64,000 nt of DNA, taken from the NCBI GenBank assembly GCA_020746995.1, contig JAGPXD010000003.1:62001-126000 (forward strand). Direction: 5' to 3'. Numbering within the stretch: position 1 is the first letter of the stretch; each line of letters begins with the position of its first letter. A program made the translations under genes and the position numbers. Of this stretch, positions 9,483 to 19,313 are shown piece by piece. This stretch comes from Plectosphaerella cucumerina (lineage: Eukaryota > Ascomycota > Sordariomycetes > Glomerellales > Plectosphaerellaceae). The notes below the pieces were generated by a model. The model made no database searches and was not told the DNA's origin. It saw only the letters and a list, made by a program, of their open reading frames with translations.

Positions 9483-11809
9483 GATTGCGCGCGATTGTGG
9501 TGCGAATTAAACAGCGGCTCCCAGGAAGATTAATTGAGTCAGACTGATTTGATAAGGAGCCCAAGACTCCGGGTCGTGAGGGGGAAATGGCATGGTTGAG
9601 GTGACGGGGGAAAGGGTTCGTGGCTGTCTTCGAACGGCGCCTGGCAAGTCGGCCACATGATGACGTCGTGGAGCTGGCGGTCGCTCCCGTCATCCAAGGA
9701 GAGAATCCTCCGCGCCCAACCACCTTGGGTACCTAGTTGGACACTACCAGCTTACCAGAGCAGTAGCACAAAAGTCTCGCAGGTTCCCGAATGAGCGAAA
9801 TCGACCTTTAGACCAGAAGAACCGGCCGTCTATGGAAGAGATGGCATCTGGCCCGCTGTCCTGGGGGGGAAAAGACAATTGAAGGACGCCGACGCGGACG
9901 ATTTCCATCCATTCATGTCAGTCCAGTGACCAACAGGGGGGCTGTTGGAACACACTGTGCGGAGGTACTGGGAGGGATTTGGTAACAGTGCTCAGTATCT
10001 CCCTGCAGGTTAATTTGATAAGTGTGCCCTAGCAGGACCGTGCAACTTGGTCTGATCACACAATCGCACTGTACGTGTCACAGGCGGGACGCGGCAGACG
10101 ACGAACTCGCCCACCTACCCAGATATGTGAACACCTAACAACTTGTTGAAGAGACACTTTCAGAGAGAAACGTGACGCGCCAGGAACGAAGTAGTATCCT
10201 CTGCACAATGCAAGATTCGAGTTTGGCACTCAAGGCCGTCGAATCGTAAGGCTCTTCCCCGTGCAAACATGCAGGCGTGTTTGCATGCATCATCGTCGCG
10301 GAGATGTCTCAGTTTCAGCAGCAACAGAAGCCATCCATCGTGGCCTGGATGCTTGGGAAAGGGCGGTGACGATCTAGTGCCAGCAGCTGTCAATGCAGAC
10401 TGGCCGGGCGATTATGTCGTGCTGACTATGTTATCACCACTCTCCATTCTGGGCACCAGGAGCTGCAACATTCGGGCGCCCAGCGTCCCCGGTTGCACAT
10501 TTCACGAGAAGCGAGTCTCGTCAACCTGCCGTTCAGTTGCAAGGGCAGGGAGAACTTGTCCGAAGATGTCTACAAGGGTCACGCTGACGAGCCAACCCCA
10601 GGAAATTGACACGGCAGTTGGACAGGTGGTTCAGTGTTTGATGAACCCAAGGCTTGAGAGAGGAATGTTCGGGCCGGTGGGTGATTGTCTCGGGCGGGAT
10701 ACCCTCTCGAGCTGCGCCTCGCCCTGAGAACACTGCCTGTTGTCATGCATAAACCATACCCTTGGCTGATGTCCCAAATAACGTTGGGGAAAAGGCAACG
10801 ATGATGCCACCCTCCACCAGCACATCGCCTGAGCAACGAACGAATCCGGCTGAGGGTTAGTATAAGCTTCTTCAAAGTCCGAAGGGAAGACGGGAGCCCC
10901 GCGGGACGTTGCCTATCATGGTGTCTCAGTCATTTGCCTTGGCCGAGCCTAGGACGCTTGCAGGCAGAATCACCTTGCCTCCGGAGTCCGGACTCAACGA
11001 TCTGCGGTAACACGGAATGCTCGATCCGAAAGTCTAACTTTCATTGTCAACGGCGCGATCTCTGGCATCTGTCCTCCGATCGTCTAAGCGAACCCTAGCC
11101 GCAAATTCTCCTCAAGCTGGCACAACCGTCGCACGCTTCTTTGGTATTCAGGGTCGTGGCTGGTGCTCTTCCCAGGTTCCGACGGCGAGACCTGTCAGAA
11201 GCATCAGGGAGGAATGTCACAGCATCGGCAATTCCAATCTGTGTCGGATACTCCCGCATAGCTGTCACCGCCCACAAGACGGGAATGTGATCTGCCATCG
11301 GGAATGGCAAGAGTCGAGCCTGGGAGCGGCCATTGCCGTCAGTCGTGGGCCTTCGCCTGCATCCCTACGACTTTGCAGATACCTAGGTAGGTTCACAGCA
11401 GCAAGTACTTGGAGGTGTACATGTCACGCCTCCTTGGACCTGGTGGAGCCATCCTGAGGGTCGCAATCCGAGGAAATGATCTGCACTCGACGAAAACGGG
11501 ATCGAGCTTGAGCCGTGGCTCTAGTTGGGATCTCGCTGCCAACGATGACCTCGCCCGTGACCGGATGCAGAGAGTCACCGGGTCGGCCTTGATCTTGGAG
11601 ATGATCTTATTCCCAGAACTTGACGTGTGTCGTTACAGGCGGTGCGAAAAGGCATCTGGCATTCCAGCGATAGGTATATATATGCTCGACTCTTCCCCGC
11701 CTTGTTTGACTGCATCCACAGCAGCAAACTCAAGCCTCTTGCACACCTCTTCATCTTCAGCCGGGAAACGCAAACAAAACTCGTCACTACTCGCCCTCCA
11801 AACATCGCC
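9483..11809. other. Long intergenic region without a recognised gene
   Basis: About 2.3 kb. The longest open frames (10269-10727 +, 11044-11457 +) have no recognisable domain and unremarkable composition. It should contain the HAM1-like promoter on the left and the promoter of the small secreted protein on the right. ACCTAGGT occurs at 11381-11388. Confidence 0.5.
11675..11683 (+). promoter_or_regulatory. TATA box of the small secreted protein gene
   Basis: TATATATAT lies about 127 nt upstream of the ATG at 11810, followed by a CT-rich stretch expected at a fungal transcription start. Confidence 0.55.
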
Positions 11810-12550
11810 ATGCGATTCTTCAGCCTCCTCGGTCTAGCTAGCTTCGCGCTCGCAGCCCCAGCCGTGAAAGACGTTCAGGTTCGCGCGGCGGGTGAACTCC
11901 AAGTGATCCAGGCACGTCAACAAACCGTTCTGGGCACCATCGTCTCAGCTCTCGGCGAACTCCAGTCGGTCACCACCGCCAACCTGCAGGCCATCCGTAA
12001 ATTCTCCTGCCAAGCTTCGTTGATTTCACGCTTGAACAGAGACTGACCTGAGCGCATAGAACTCGCCGCTTCCGAGACCAAGGAGAGCGTAGATGCAGCG
12101 GTGCTCATTGAAATCCAGACGGCCATCAGAGCCAATGCTGAGCGGATCGCAGCTGCCATCAGGCAGGCGGCAGCTACTATCACCGCTGCTTCTGCGGGCG
12201 CAGGAGGTAACCTCGCTGGCCTTACCCAGGAACAGCTAGCTGCATCGCTGGCGCAGATCACCGCAGGCTTGAACGAATTTGAACAGGCTGTCCGAGGTGT
12301 GCGAGCGCAGCTTCAGGTCTCCGTGGTAGGAGTTAACACGGCCGTCCGAGACCTGGCAGTTGCTCAACTTCAAGCCATTGAGAACTCTGTCAGGCCTTTT
12401 GTGGACCCCATCCGCCAGTTCGTCCGCGATGTTCAAGACGCCCGTGTCAAAGCTTCCGGTGGCATTCTTGGACTTGGCAATGTGGTTTCTTCACTGACTG
12501 GTGTTGTTACTCGCCTCGTGCAGAGTCTTGGCTTGAACCTGGCTCTGTAG
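11810..12550 (+). CDS. Small secreted alanine-rich helical protein
   Basis: Two exons: 11810-11996 and 12060-12550, with a 63-nt intron (GTAAAT, branch CTGAC, CATAG). The product is 225 residues. The start MRFFSLLGLASFALAAPAV is a clear signal peptide with likely cleavage after ALAAPA. The mature part is rich in Ala, Gln, Val and Leu. It has no Cys, Trp or Tyr, and reads as a series of amphipathic helices (IRANAERIAAAIRQAA, LAASLAQITAGLNEFEQAV). It ends in a hydrophobic Gly/Ser/Leu tail. The pattern suggests an extracellular or cell-wall protein, distantly like hydrophobic-surface-binding proteins, but I do not recognise a family. The strong TATA box suggests regulated, high expression. Confidence 0.72.
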
Positions 12551-12801
12551 TGGAGACTGGGGATGGATGGATGGTTGATTGAACGATTGCTTGGGTTTCA
12601 ATGACGAACGAGGGCCCTTCCTGTCAACCAACACCTGAGGGATTGCGGGATCAGTTGGGCGCGAATAGCGGGACGTGTTGAACTATTTATTTGAAGTGTT
12701 TTGCCAGATTCGGTGTCCGGGACATACATGAAGTTTTCGTGCGGAAGATGGGTGAAGATTGTCTGAAGAAGGTGATGGGGCCCAAGGGGACGAGGTTTGA
12801 G

Positions 12802-15167
12802 TCAGTTGCTGGCTCCGACGTCACGTCTGCTCTGGACTGCTTCATAGAACACTGCGAGTGCCTCGTCAACAAGTGACTTCACCCTTGCTGCGTCAAGCTT
12901 CTCCTTCCTGTCAAATGTGTAAAGACCATTTGCTTCCTGCTCGATGTCGGCACTAAATGTTGACGCTGTCAGTGGCTAATAGCCAGACAAGACGGGATCT
13001 GGGCGGGGTAGCAATCTCACAGTTGCGTATACACAAAGGCACAAGCTTGACCTCCAGTAACGACGGCCTTGACCAGCTTCTCAACTCTCTTGAGGAGGTC
13101 TTCAGAGTCACTGGCTGTGGTGTAGCCCCATTCTCTGTCGCCCTCTGCGCCAGCCTTGGCGGGGACAATGTTGACGCCACCAAACTCGGTGCACATTACA
13201 GGCGCTCCGGCAAGATGATCCGCTCCCGAGTCGCCCTCTATGGGCTTGCTGAACATGTTGCGACCAGCTTTAGGGCCGAGGATTTTGTCGAGGCTGGCCG
13301 AGGTGATCGCCAATGCATCGCCATCAGCGTAATCGTGGTAAGTGGTAAGATCGGTAAGCACATGTTCCCAGCCACAGTTGTCGTTGATGCTGCGGGTCGG
13401 ATCAAGTGACCTGGCAAGGATTTTGGTCAGCTTCTCGGAGTAACCGGGAAAGTTGGTATCAGAGCCTACTTGGTTTGGTAGTACAGAGATCGGATATGGT
13501 TGCGCTGCTGAATGCTGTCCTTCAGAGAAGGGTAGCCCCAGCTCTCGTTCACAGGGGTCCATGTGACGATGGATGGATGGTTGATGCCTAGACGCACGCT
13601 TTCCATCCACTCCTGGTCGAATCTCTCGACGTCTGTTCAAACCCGGCAGTTAGCGACCGGGCCAGTCTCGGTGCGTTAGGAGCAGCGCGAAGCTCTCCTC
13701 TCTGAATCAGTGCAAAACAAGAAAGGGGAATTGGGGGATCCTACACTCGCTGCTGAACTGGTAGGCATTGGCCATCTCGCCCCAGACGAGGTAACCAAGA
13801 CGGTCGGCCCAGTAGTAGAACAGAGGGTCCTCCACCTTCTGGTGCTTCCGACAGCCATTCATACCCATGGCCTTGGACAGCTCGATATCCAACCGCAAGC
13901 TGTCAGAAGTCGGTGGTGTCATGAAGGTTTCTGGCCAGTAGCCCTGGTCCAGAACAAGGGCCTGGAAGTAGGGCCGGCCATTGAGGCGCCAGAGGCCGTC
14001 GCCACGGGTCCAGTTGATGGAGCGCATCCCGGTGGTTGTTTGGATTTCATCGATTGCAGATCCGGAAGAGTCGAACAACTTGATCTGCAAATCGTAAAGC
14101 GTCGGATGTTCCGGGGACCAAAGCGCCACCCCGTCTCTCCAGCACTTTTCATCTTGAAGAGGGGCCAGGCTGAGAAAAGAGGAGTTCAATTTCCCGAGTT
14201 GTTCCTTGGACAGCCTTGTGCTGACGTCGATGTTGACTTGGTTGGAATCCTTGGGGAGGTTCACCCGTGCAGATGTGGCCACAGCGACGCCACCGAGAGA
14301 TACAACAATCTCTGCACTAAGAAGTTGGCCCGCCCGGCGGCCTTGAACTGCAATGATGCTGTGCAGGTCGCCAGAGTCGATGTTGTTGGACCTGATGATT
14401 GTGCCGTGACTGCTGTCGGCAAGGCGTGCGACAGGGACCACTTCGAGCCAGACTGACTGCCAAATGCCGCCAGAGGGAGTGTAGAAGATGCTCTCGGGCT
14501 TGGCACCCCAGTACTGCTTCCCACGGGGCTGTGTGAGATCATAGGCCGAGTCGTACACACGCAATACCAGTCGATGAGGTCCGGGCGAGGTTGCTGATGG
14601 CGACACATCGGGCTGGATGTCCAGTTCGTCCGTTATGTCGAGTTCCCAGGGCACATGACCCCCGCGATGACCGCCCACAAACTTGCCGTCAACCCAAACT
14701 TTGGCATCATAGTCAACGGCTCCAAAACGGAGCAAAACGCGGTCTCCTCTGTGCCGCTCCTCTGCACTCCGGGGATCGGAGATGCCGCGCTCGTACCACA
14801 TGACCTCATGAACGCCGCGGTCGTGCACACCCGAGGCAGGCGACTGGAACACAAAAGGTACTTGAATTTGGCGCTTGGAGTTGGAATCGCCATCGCGAGA
14901 GAAATAGTTGTCTTTGATCAGCTCTTGCGTGCCGGCAGCGATCTTCTGGGTGATGGTGTCGCCTTCTGAAGCCACGCCGACTTGGTCAGCAGTCTTGCCG
15001 ACAAGCTGGACCATGTCAGGTAGCCCTTTGTGCTGCCATTTCTGGGCAAGACCGGCATCGTCGTCGTCGAAGAGGAAGTGCCAAGGCCCATTGAGAGACT
15101 CCCAGTGCAGGTTGGCCCGCTGGAAGTCTGGGCGGGGATACGTCTTGGTGTCTGGGGTGATGGCCAT
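12802..15167 (-). CDS. Glycoside hydrolase family 2 protein (beta-galactosidase/glucuronidase type)
   Basis: Four exons: 15167-13745, 13632-13470, 13410-13021 and 12952-12802; 708 residues. The domains are in GH2 order: N-terminal jelly-roll sugar-binding domain (FGAVDYDAKVWVDGKFVGGH near residue 148), immunoglobulin-like domain, then the TIM barrel (KAMGMNGCRKHQKVEDPLF, ADRLGYLVWGEMANAY). The acid/base sits in WTPVNESWGYP and the nucleophile in VMCTEFGG, so both catalytic glutamates are present. There is no signal peptide, so it probably acts inside the cell on small glycosides. The exact sugar specificity cannot be read from the sequence. Confidence 0.88.
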
Positions 15168-15528
15168 TGCGTCGGGGTTGGGATGGCAGGCAGCTGGGTG
15201 TGAGAGAATAGGCCTGCGGCAAGAGCAGTAGTTTTCAAGGAAAGAGACAAGACTCGGACAGAGGGGCTGCGTGGGAACGTTGTTTTGTCAAATCAACAGT
15301 GTGCATTGCCTTGGTCCCTAACCAGTGTCTGTTCCGACCTGGGCACTGAGGAGATGGGACATGGCGATCCATCGGGATACCGGTTCAGGGGCACTGATGG
15401 GCCACTGGCCTCTGTGAAGGCGGGGGGAACTGGAGAGCTTGGCAGCTTGGGAGGAGCTTGGGAGGGGGGAAACGAAGCGGATGGTGCCACAACTTCACGT
15501 GATGCGGCAATCTCGCACCGTGAGATTT

Positions 15529-15542
15529 CACAGTGCACTGTG
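15529..15542. repeat. 14-bp perfect palindrome CACAGTGCACTGTG
   Basis: A self-complementary 14-mer about 360 bp upstream of the GH2 start. Such a site could bind a dimeric regulator, but no factor can be named. Confidence 0.6.
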
Positions 15543-15702
15543 TTCCACGTCACAGCCCAGTGCTGCGATGATGCTGCCGATTAGCACCCGGTTTCTCCAC
15601 CTAAGGCAGTACGCTTTCGATTTGACTGAATGCACACTGCATCCCTCGCCGCTTTCACACGTCACCGCCAGTCCAACTCCCGCTGCGTCGCGGGACTCAG
15701 CA

Positions 15703-15735
15703 CGTCGATTGACCTGCTGCGTCGATTGACCTGCT
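15703..15735 (+). repeat. Tandem 16-bp direct repeat
   Basis: CGTCGATTGACCTGCT occurs at 15703-15718 and again at 15720-15735, separated by one base. Confidence 0.85.
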
Positions 15736-16269
15736 ACGTCCCGGGACGTACAGTAGGGACGTCTAGTAGACTACTCCTCTTCGGATATCCGCAGTGTGCA
15801 TTTTGTCAAATCGGTAGCTTTGCCAGCCTGGCCGCCAGCGGAGTCTCCGCGGCAGAACTTGATTTCAGACCACAGACGACACCACACGACACTGGACGAT
15901 TCTGGACGGAACCTCCCAGGCTTTTCGGTCTGCTTGCTGATTGTAGCGATGCTTTATTCCAGCTGGGCGGAGGCAGATCTTGATCTCCCATCCGAAATGC
16001 TCTCATTATCAAGGACGACAGCGTGGTCCCTCGCTTTCTCATCGCCGCTTGTGTGCTTGCTAGAATACCACTGAGGTATAACACGTTCAATCTACGCCTT
16101 CCACGTTCAAAATTCCCTTCAAGTTACGGGCAAAGACACGTAGTAGTTGCCTATGATCCCAACGAAAGACGCAGTAGTTTACTAGGTCGGTCCTAGGCAG
16201 GGTAATTGCCCACCTGATTCATATCCTCGCTCGACGACGGAAGGAGCTTGAGAGGGGGCTAGATTTTGC

Positions 16270-16277
16270 TATAAAAG
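16270..16277 (+). promoter_or_regulatory. TATA box of the GHKL ATPase gene
   Basis: TATAAAAG lies 213 nt upstream of the ATG at 16483 and is followed by a C/T-rich leader. Confidence 0.5.
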
Positions 16278-16482
16278 CAATCGTTCTGAGCAAAGAGTTC
16301 ACCCTGACCTCTCCACTACCAAACTCCCCTCCGTACCTCTACCAACCGAACCCATACATTCGAAGACCCAGACTTCCAGACCTTGGTCCTCCCCTTTCCA
16401 ACCTGCCAATTCTCGCCAACCAGGCGCAAATCCAGACAAACGTACTGATTAGGCCAGCTCTAACCAGAGAACCAAAGATCAG

Positions 16483-18883
16483 ATGCCTGGTCAAAATCTC
16501 CTTTCGGTAGACAAGGTCCAGGATGGACAGGAAATTAATATCCGTCTGCAGGCCGACTATACCAACCTTGGAGCCAGAGAGGCTTTCCGAGAGTTGGTGC
16601 AGAACTGGTAAGTACCTCACACGGAAATCAATTGGTGCTGGTCCTGGCTCTGATCCAAACTCCCATAGGCGCGACCAGTGTGTCAACCAAGGAAATATCT
16701 TGGAAGTTCAAATCAGGGACTGTATCAAAATGGAGGTCATTATGAACGGCGTTTCCAAGGCCATCATCTTCCGCTTCTTTACACCTCCTTCCGCCGGGAT
16801 GGAGTCTCCTCAACGGCCGCGTTGCTTGGGGTTCATCAGATATCTTGGCACTCACGGCAGCGGCACTGTCGAGCTGGTCAACTACGCCTCGACTCTTCAA
16901 CCTTGGAACCTCGACATGGGCGGGTCTACCAAGCGTAACGATGAACGCTCAGTTGGAACACACGGTGAAGGGCTGAATATTGCCGCTCTTGCACTTCTGA
17001 GGTCAAAGGTCAATCATGGCATCCGCTGTTTTTCGGGCGGACTTGAGTGGAACATCGACCTGACTGACGAAGGCACTCTTGGCGTGGTGTGGAAAAAGAT
17101 CGATCATATGCCGGAGGGCGTTTCCTCTCTTCAGTCTCCAGGAGAACTCACCACAGACCCTGAGAGAGACTTGTGCTTCATCATCGGCGAAGCTGGTCGC
17201 ATGGGAATTGATGAGAACGGTGAGCAGATCAATCGGGTTGACATTTCGGAGAACGCATTCCTTGCCTGGCTCGATACCACCTTGTTCTTGCAGATGGTTC
17301 CCCCTGAACAGGTTTACAGCACTCGACATGGGGAGCTTCTTGTCTCTCACAGCTCGCCCGGTAAGCTGTATCTGAGGGGCTTCCAGCTTTCAGAGCCGAG
17401 TGCCGGCTCGGCCAGTCTCAGCGGGAAGTCGTTGAAATTCTCATACAATTACTACAGCGGGAAAGTCAACAGAGAACGCGCCCATGTTGCCGATGCCACT
17501 GAAGAAGCCAAGCTGAACAGTCAAATATGGGATTCCGTCATCAAGGAGAACCACGAAATGGTTCATGAGCTCCACAAGATGCTCATGTCAAATGACCCAG
17601 AGTACGGCGACGTGCACCTGCAGGCTATCCATTCTACACCGGCCATGGGTGTTGCATTGCTCGACCACCTCAAGGAACTGAACCCTGGTGCTTGGTTCTT
17701 CTCAGAAACGGAAGCTAGGGTAAGCGGTTCCCTCAAGCTCAACGGTATTCAACGTACTTACTGATGCCCAACTCAATAGGACGGCGAAATTTTTCGCACT
17801 ATTGAAAGCTTTGGTCTCCGACCTCATCCTCTGCCGGCGCAATACCACGCCATCCTGAGGAAGCATGGTCTAATCAACTCCGCCGCTGAGGAGAACCGAG
17901 AGAGACTGCAGGACGCCCAGGTCATTGAACCGATGGAAATGCTTGATGAATCTTTTACTCAGGACCTTCACAGGGTTCTCGATCATTTCATCACCTTCTG
18001 TCCCTCAATGAGGAAGGCGGAAATCGAAATTGTCCGATGCGAAACGATTCAGACGAAGTTGCACTGCTTGAACCCGAAGAAAAATCCCCGGTTCAAGATC
18101 CATGAGAGGTGGTTTCCAAGACTGACATCGCCAGGGATCTGGGCGTCGAACTGCGGGATCATTCCCAGGCAGTTTCCTGCGTGGCATTCGTCTTGATATC
18201 TGACATGATCAATGCGTCGGCAATTAAATTTCTCAGAGACCCCCGCGGTCATGAACACAAGAACAAAGCCTGGTTGGTCCGCCTGAGACAGGTTGAAGAG
18301 AACCAGAAGCTGCACACTGCCACCAGCGCAAAACCAGTCACCATCGAGCCCGACAGAACTATGGAGGGTGGCTTGGTCGTCAAATTTGAGGTTCCCATGG
18401 CATGGAGGCGGGATGCAGCCGAACCAGGAACAGCCAAGGTGATTCTTCAAGTCCATCTTGATGAGTCTTGCCATCGAAAAAGATGGTTTGCCACTGACTT
18501 CGGTGAGCACACCCGTCCCTCAAACACATCTGATTTACAGAGAGACTGACACGAACTCAGCCGATAACAATCGAATGTCTGAATGCTCGGATCTTTGCGA
18601 GGAGATCCGGGGAGACGGGAACATGACCGAGGCAGTACTGAGCATGCGAGGTTCTGACCAAGAATTTTTCGCCATCCTCGGCAACTCCAACGACAACAAG
18701 TCGATACCGCTTGTGAGCCTTGGCTCGGCTATACCGTACCAAGGCCCAGTCGACAGCCGCCCAGGCTCTCCTCATGCAAGCCCGGCCGCATCGACTCCCC
18801 TGAAGCGGCGTCTTGACCCCCCCGAATCAAGGAAGAAAAGAGTCAAAGCTGAACATGACTCAAGCGACGAGGACGATGACTGA
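16483..18883 (+). CDS. GHKL-fold ATPase domain protein, nuclear; reading frame interrupted
   Basis: Exons: 16483-16607, 16669-17719, 17780-18502 (containing a frame break) and 18561-18883; about 740 residues if read through. The Bergerat ATP site is visible: N-box ELVQNWRDQ across the first splice junction, G1-like LDMGGSTKRND, and G2 box VGTHGEGLNIAALAL. The last exon is Ser/Pro-rich with a bipartite nuclear signal (KRRLDPPESRKKRVK) and an acidic tail. This combination recalls MORC or other nuclear GHKL ATPases, but the family is not certain. At about 18104-18117 the frame moves from KIHERWF to SKTDIARDLG. One extra T in the TTT run would join them. A 77-nt intron (18058-18134) is formally possible but its donor GTTGCA is poor. 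Confidence 0.7.
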
Positions 18884-19313
18884 GCGCTACACACCCGCGG
18901 ATGGACAAGGGAGGGGTACGGGGTCGACCACAAAGTCCGCAGAACGGACATGGAACCTGGTTAAGCTCGGGCTCTGCAAACTAGGCATTCTCGATTTAAC
19001 CTACAGCGATATTACAAACATTTATTGAAGATAGCTAGGTCCAGATAGCTGCTCTTGAATCAGGACATTTCTTCAATTTAGTCAATCAGAACAACTGATA
19101 TCGAGGGCATGGCCTGAACAGAGCATGTGAACACATGCCACCGCACTCAATGCTAATGGCCTGTGCCATGGGTATCAAACGCTTAGGTAGATGCTATGTA
19201 GGAATGCGGAAACACCGGACGATGCCAGCAAGCAGACGAGCAAACTCGAACCACGCATGTCACCCCTAGGGCTCGTCTCTCTGCCACTGTACAACACGGC
19301 AAGGTTCGACGAC
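18884..19313. other. Convergent 3' region, GHKL ATPase / Irs4
   Basis: No gene seen. It contains two converging 3' UTRs, AT-richer than the flanking coding sequence. Confidence 0.45.

Larger units (their letters stand above)
15168..16482. other. Divergent promoter region, GH2 / GHKL ATPase
   Basis: No gene supported in 1.3 kb. It contains a 14-bp perfect palindrome at 15529-15542, a 16-bp direct repeat at 15703-15735 and the TATA box of the right-hand gene. Confidence 0.5.
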
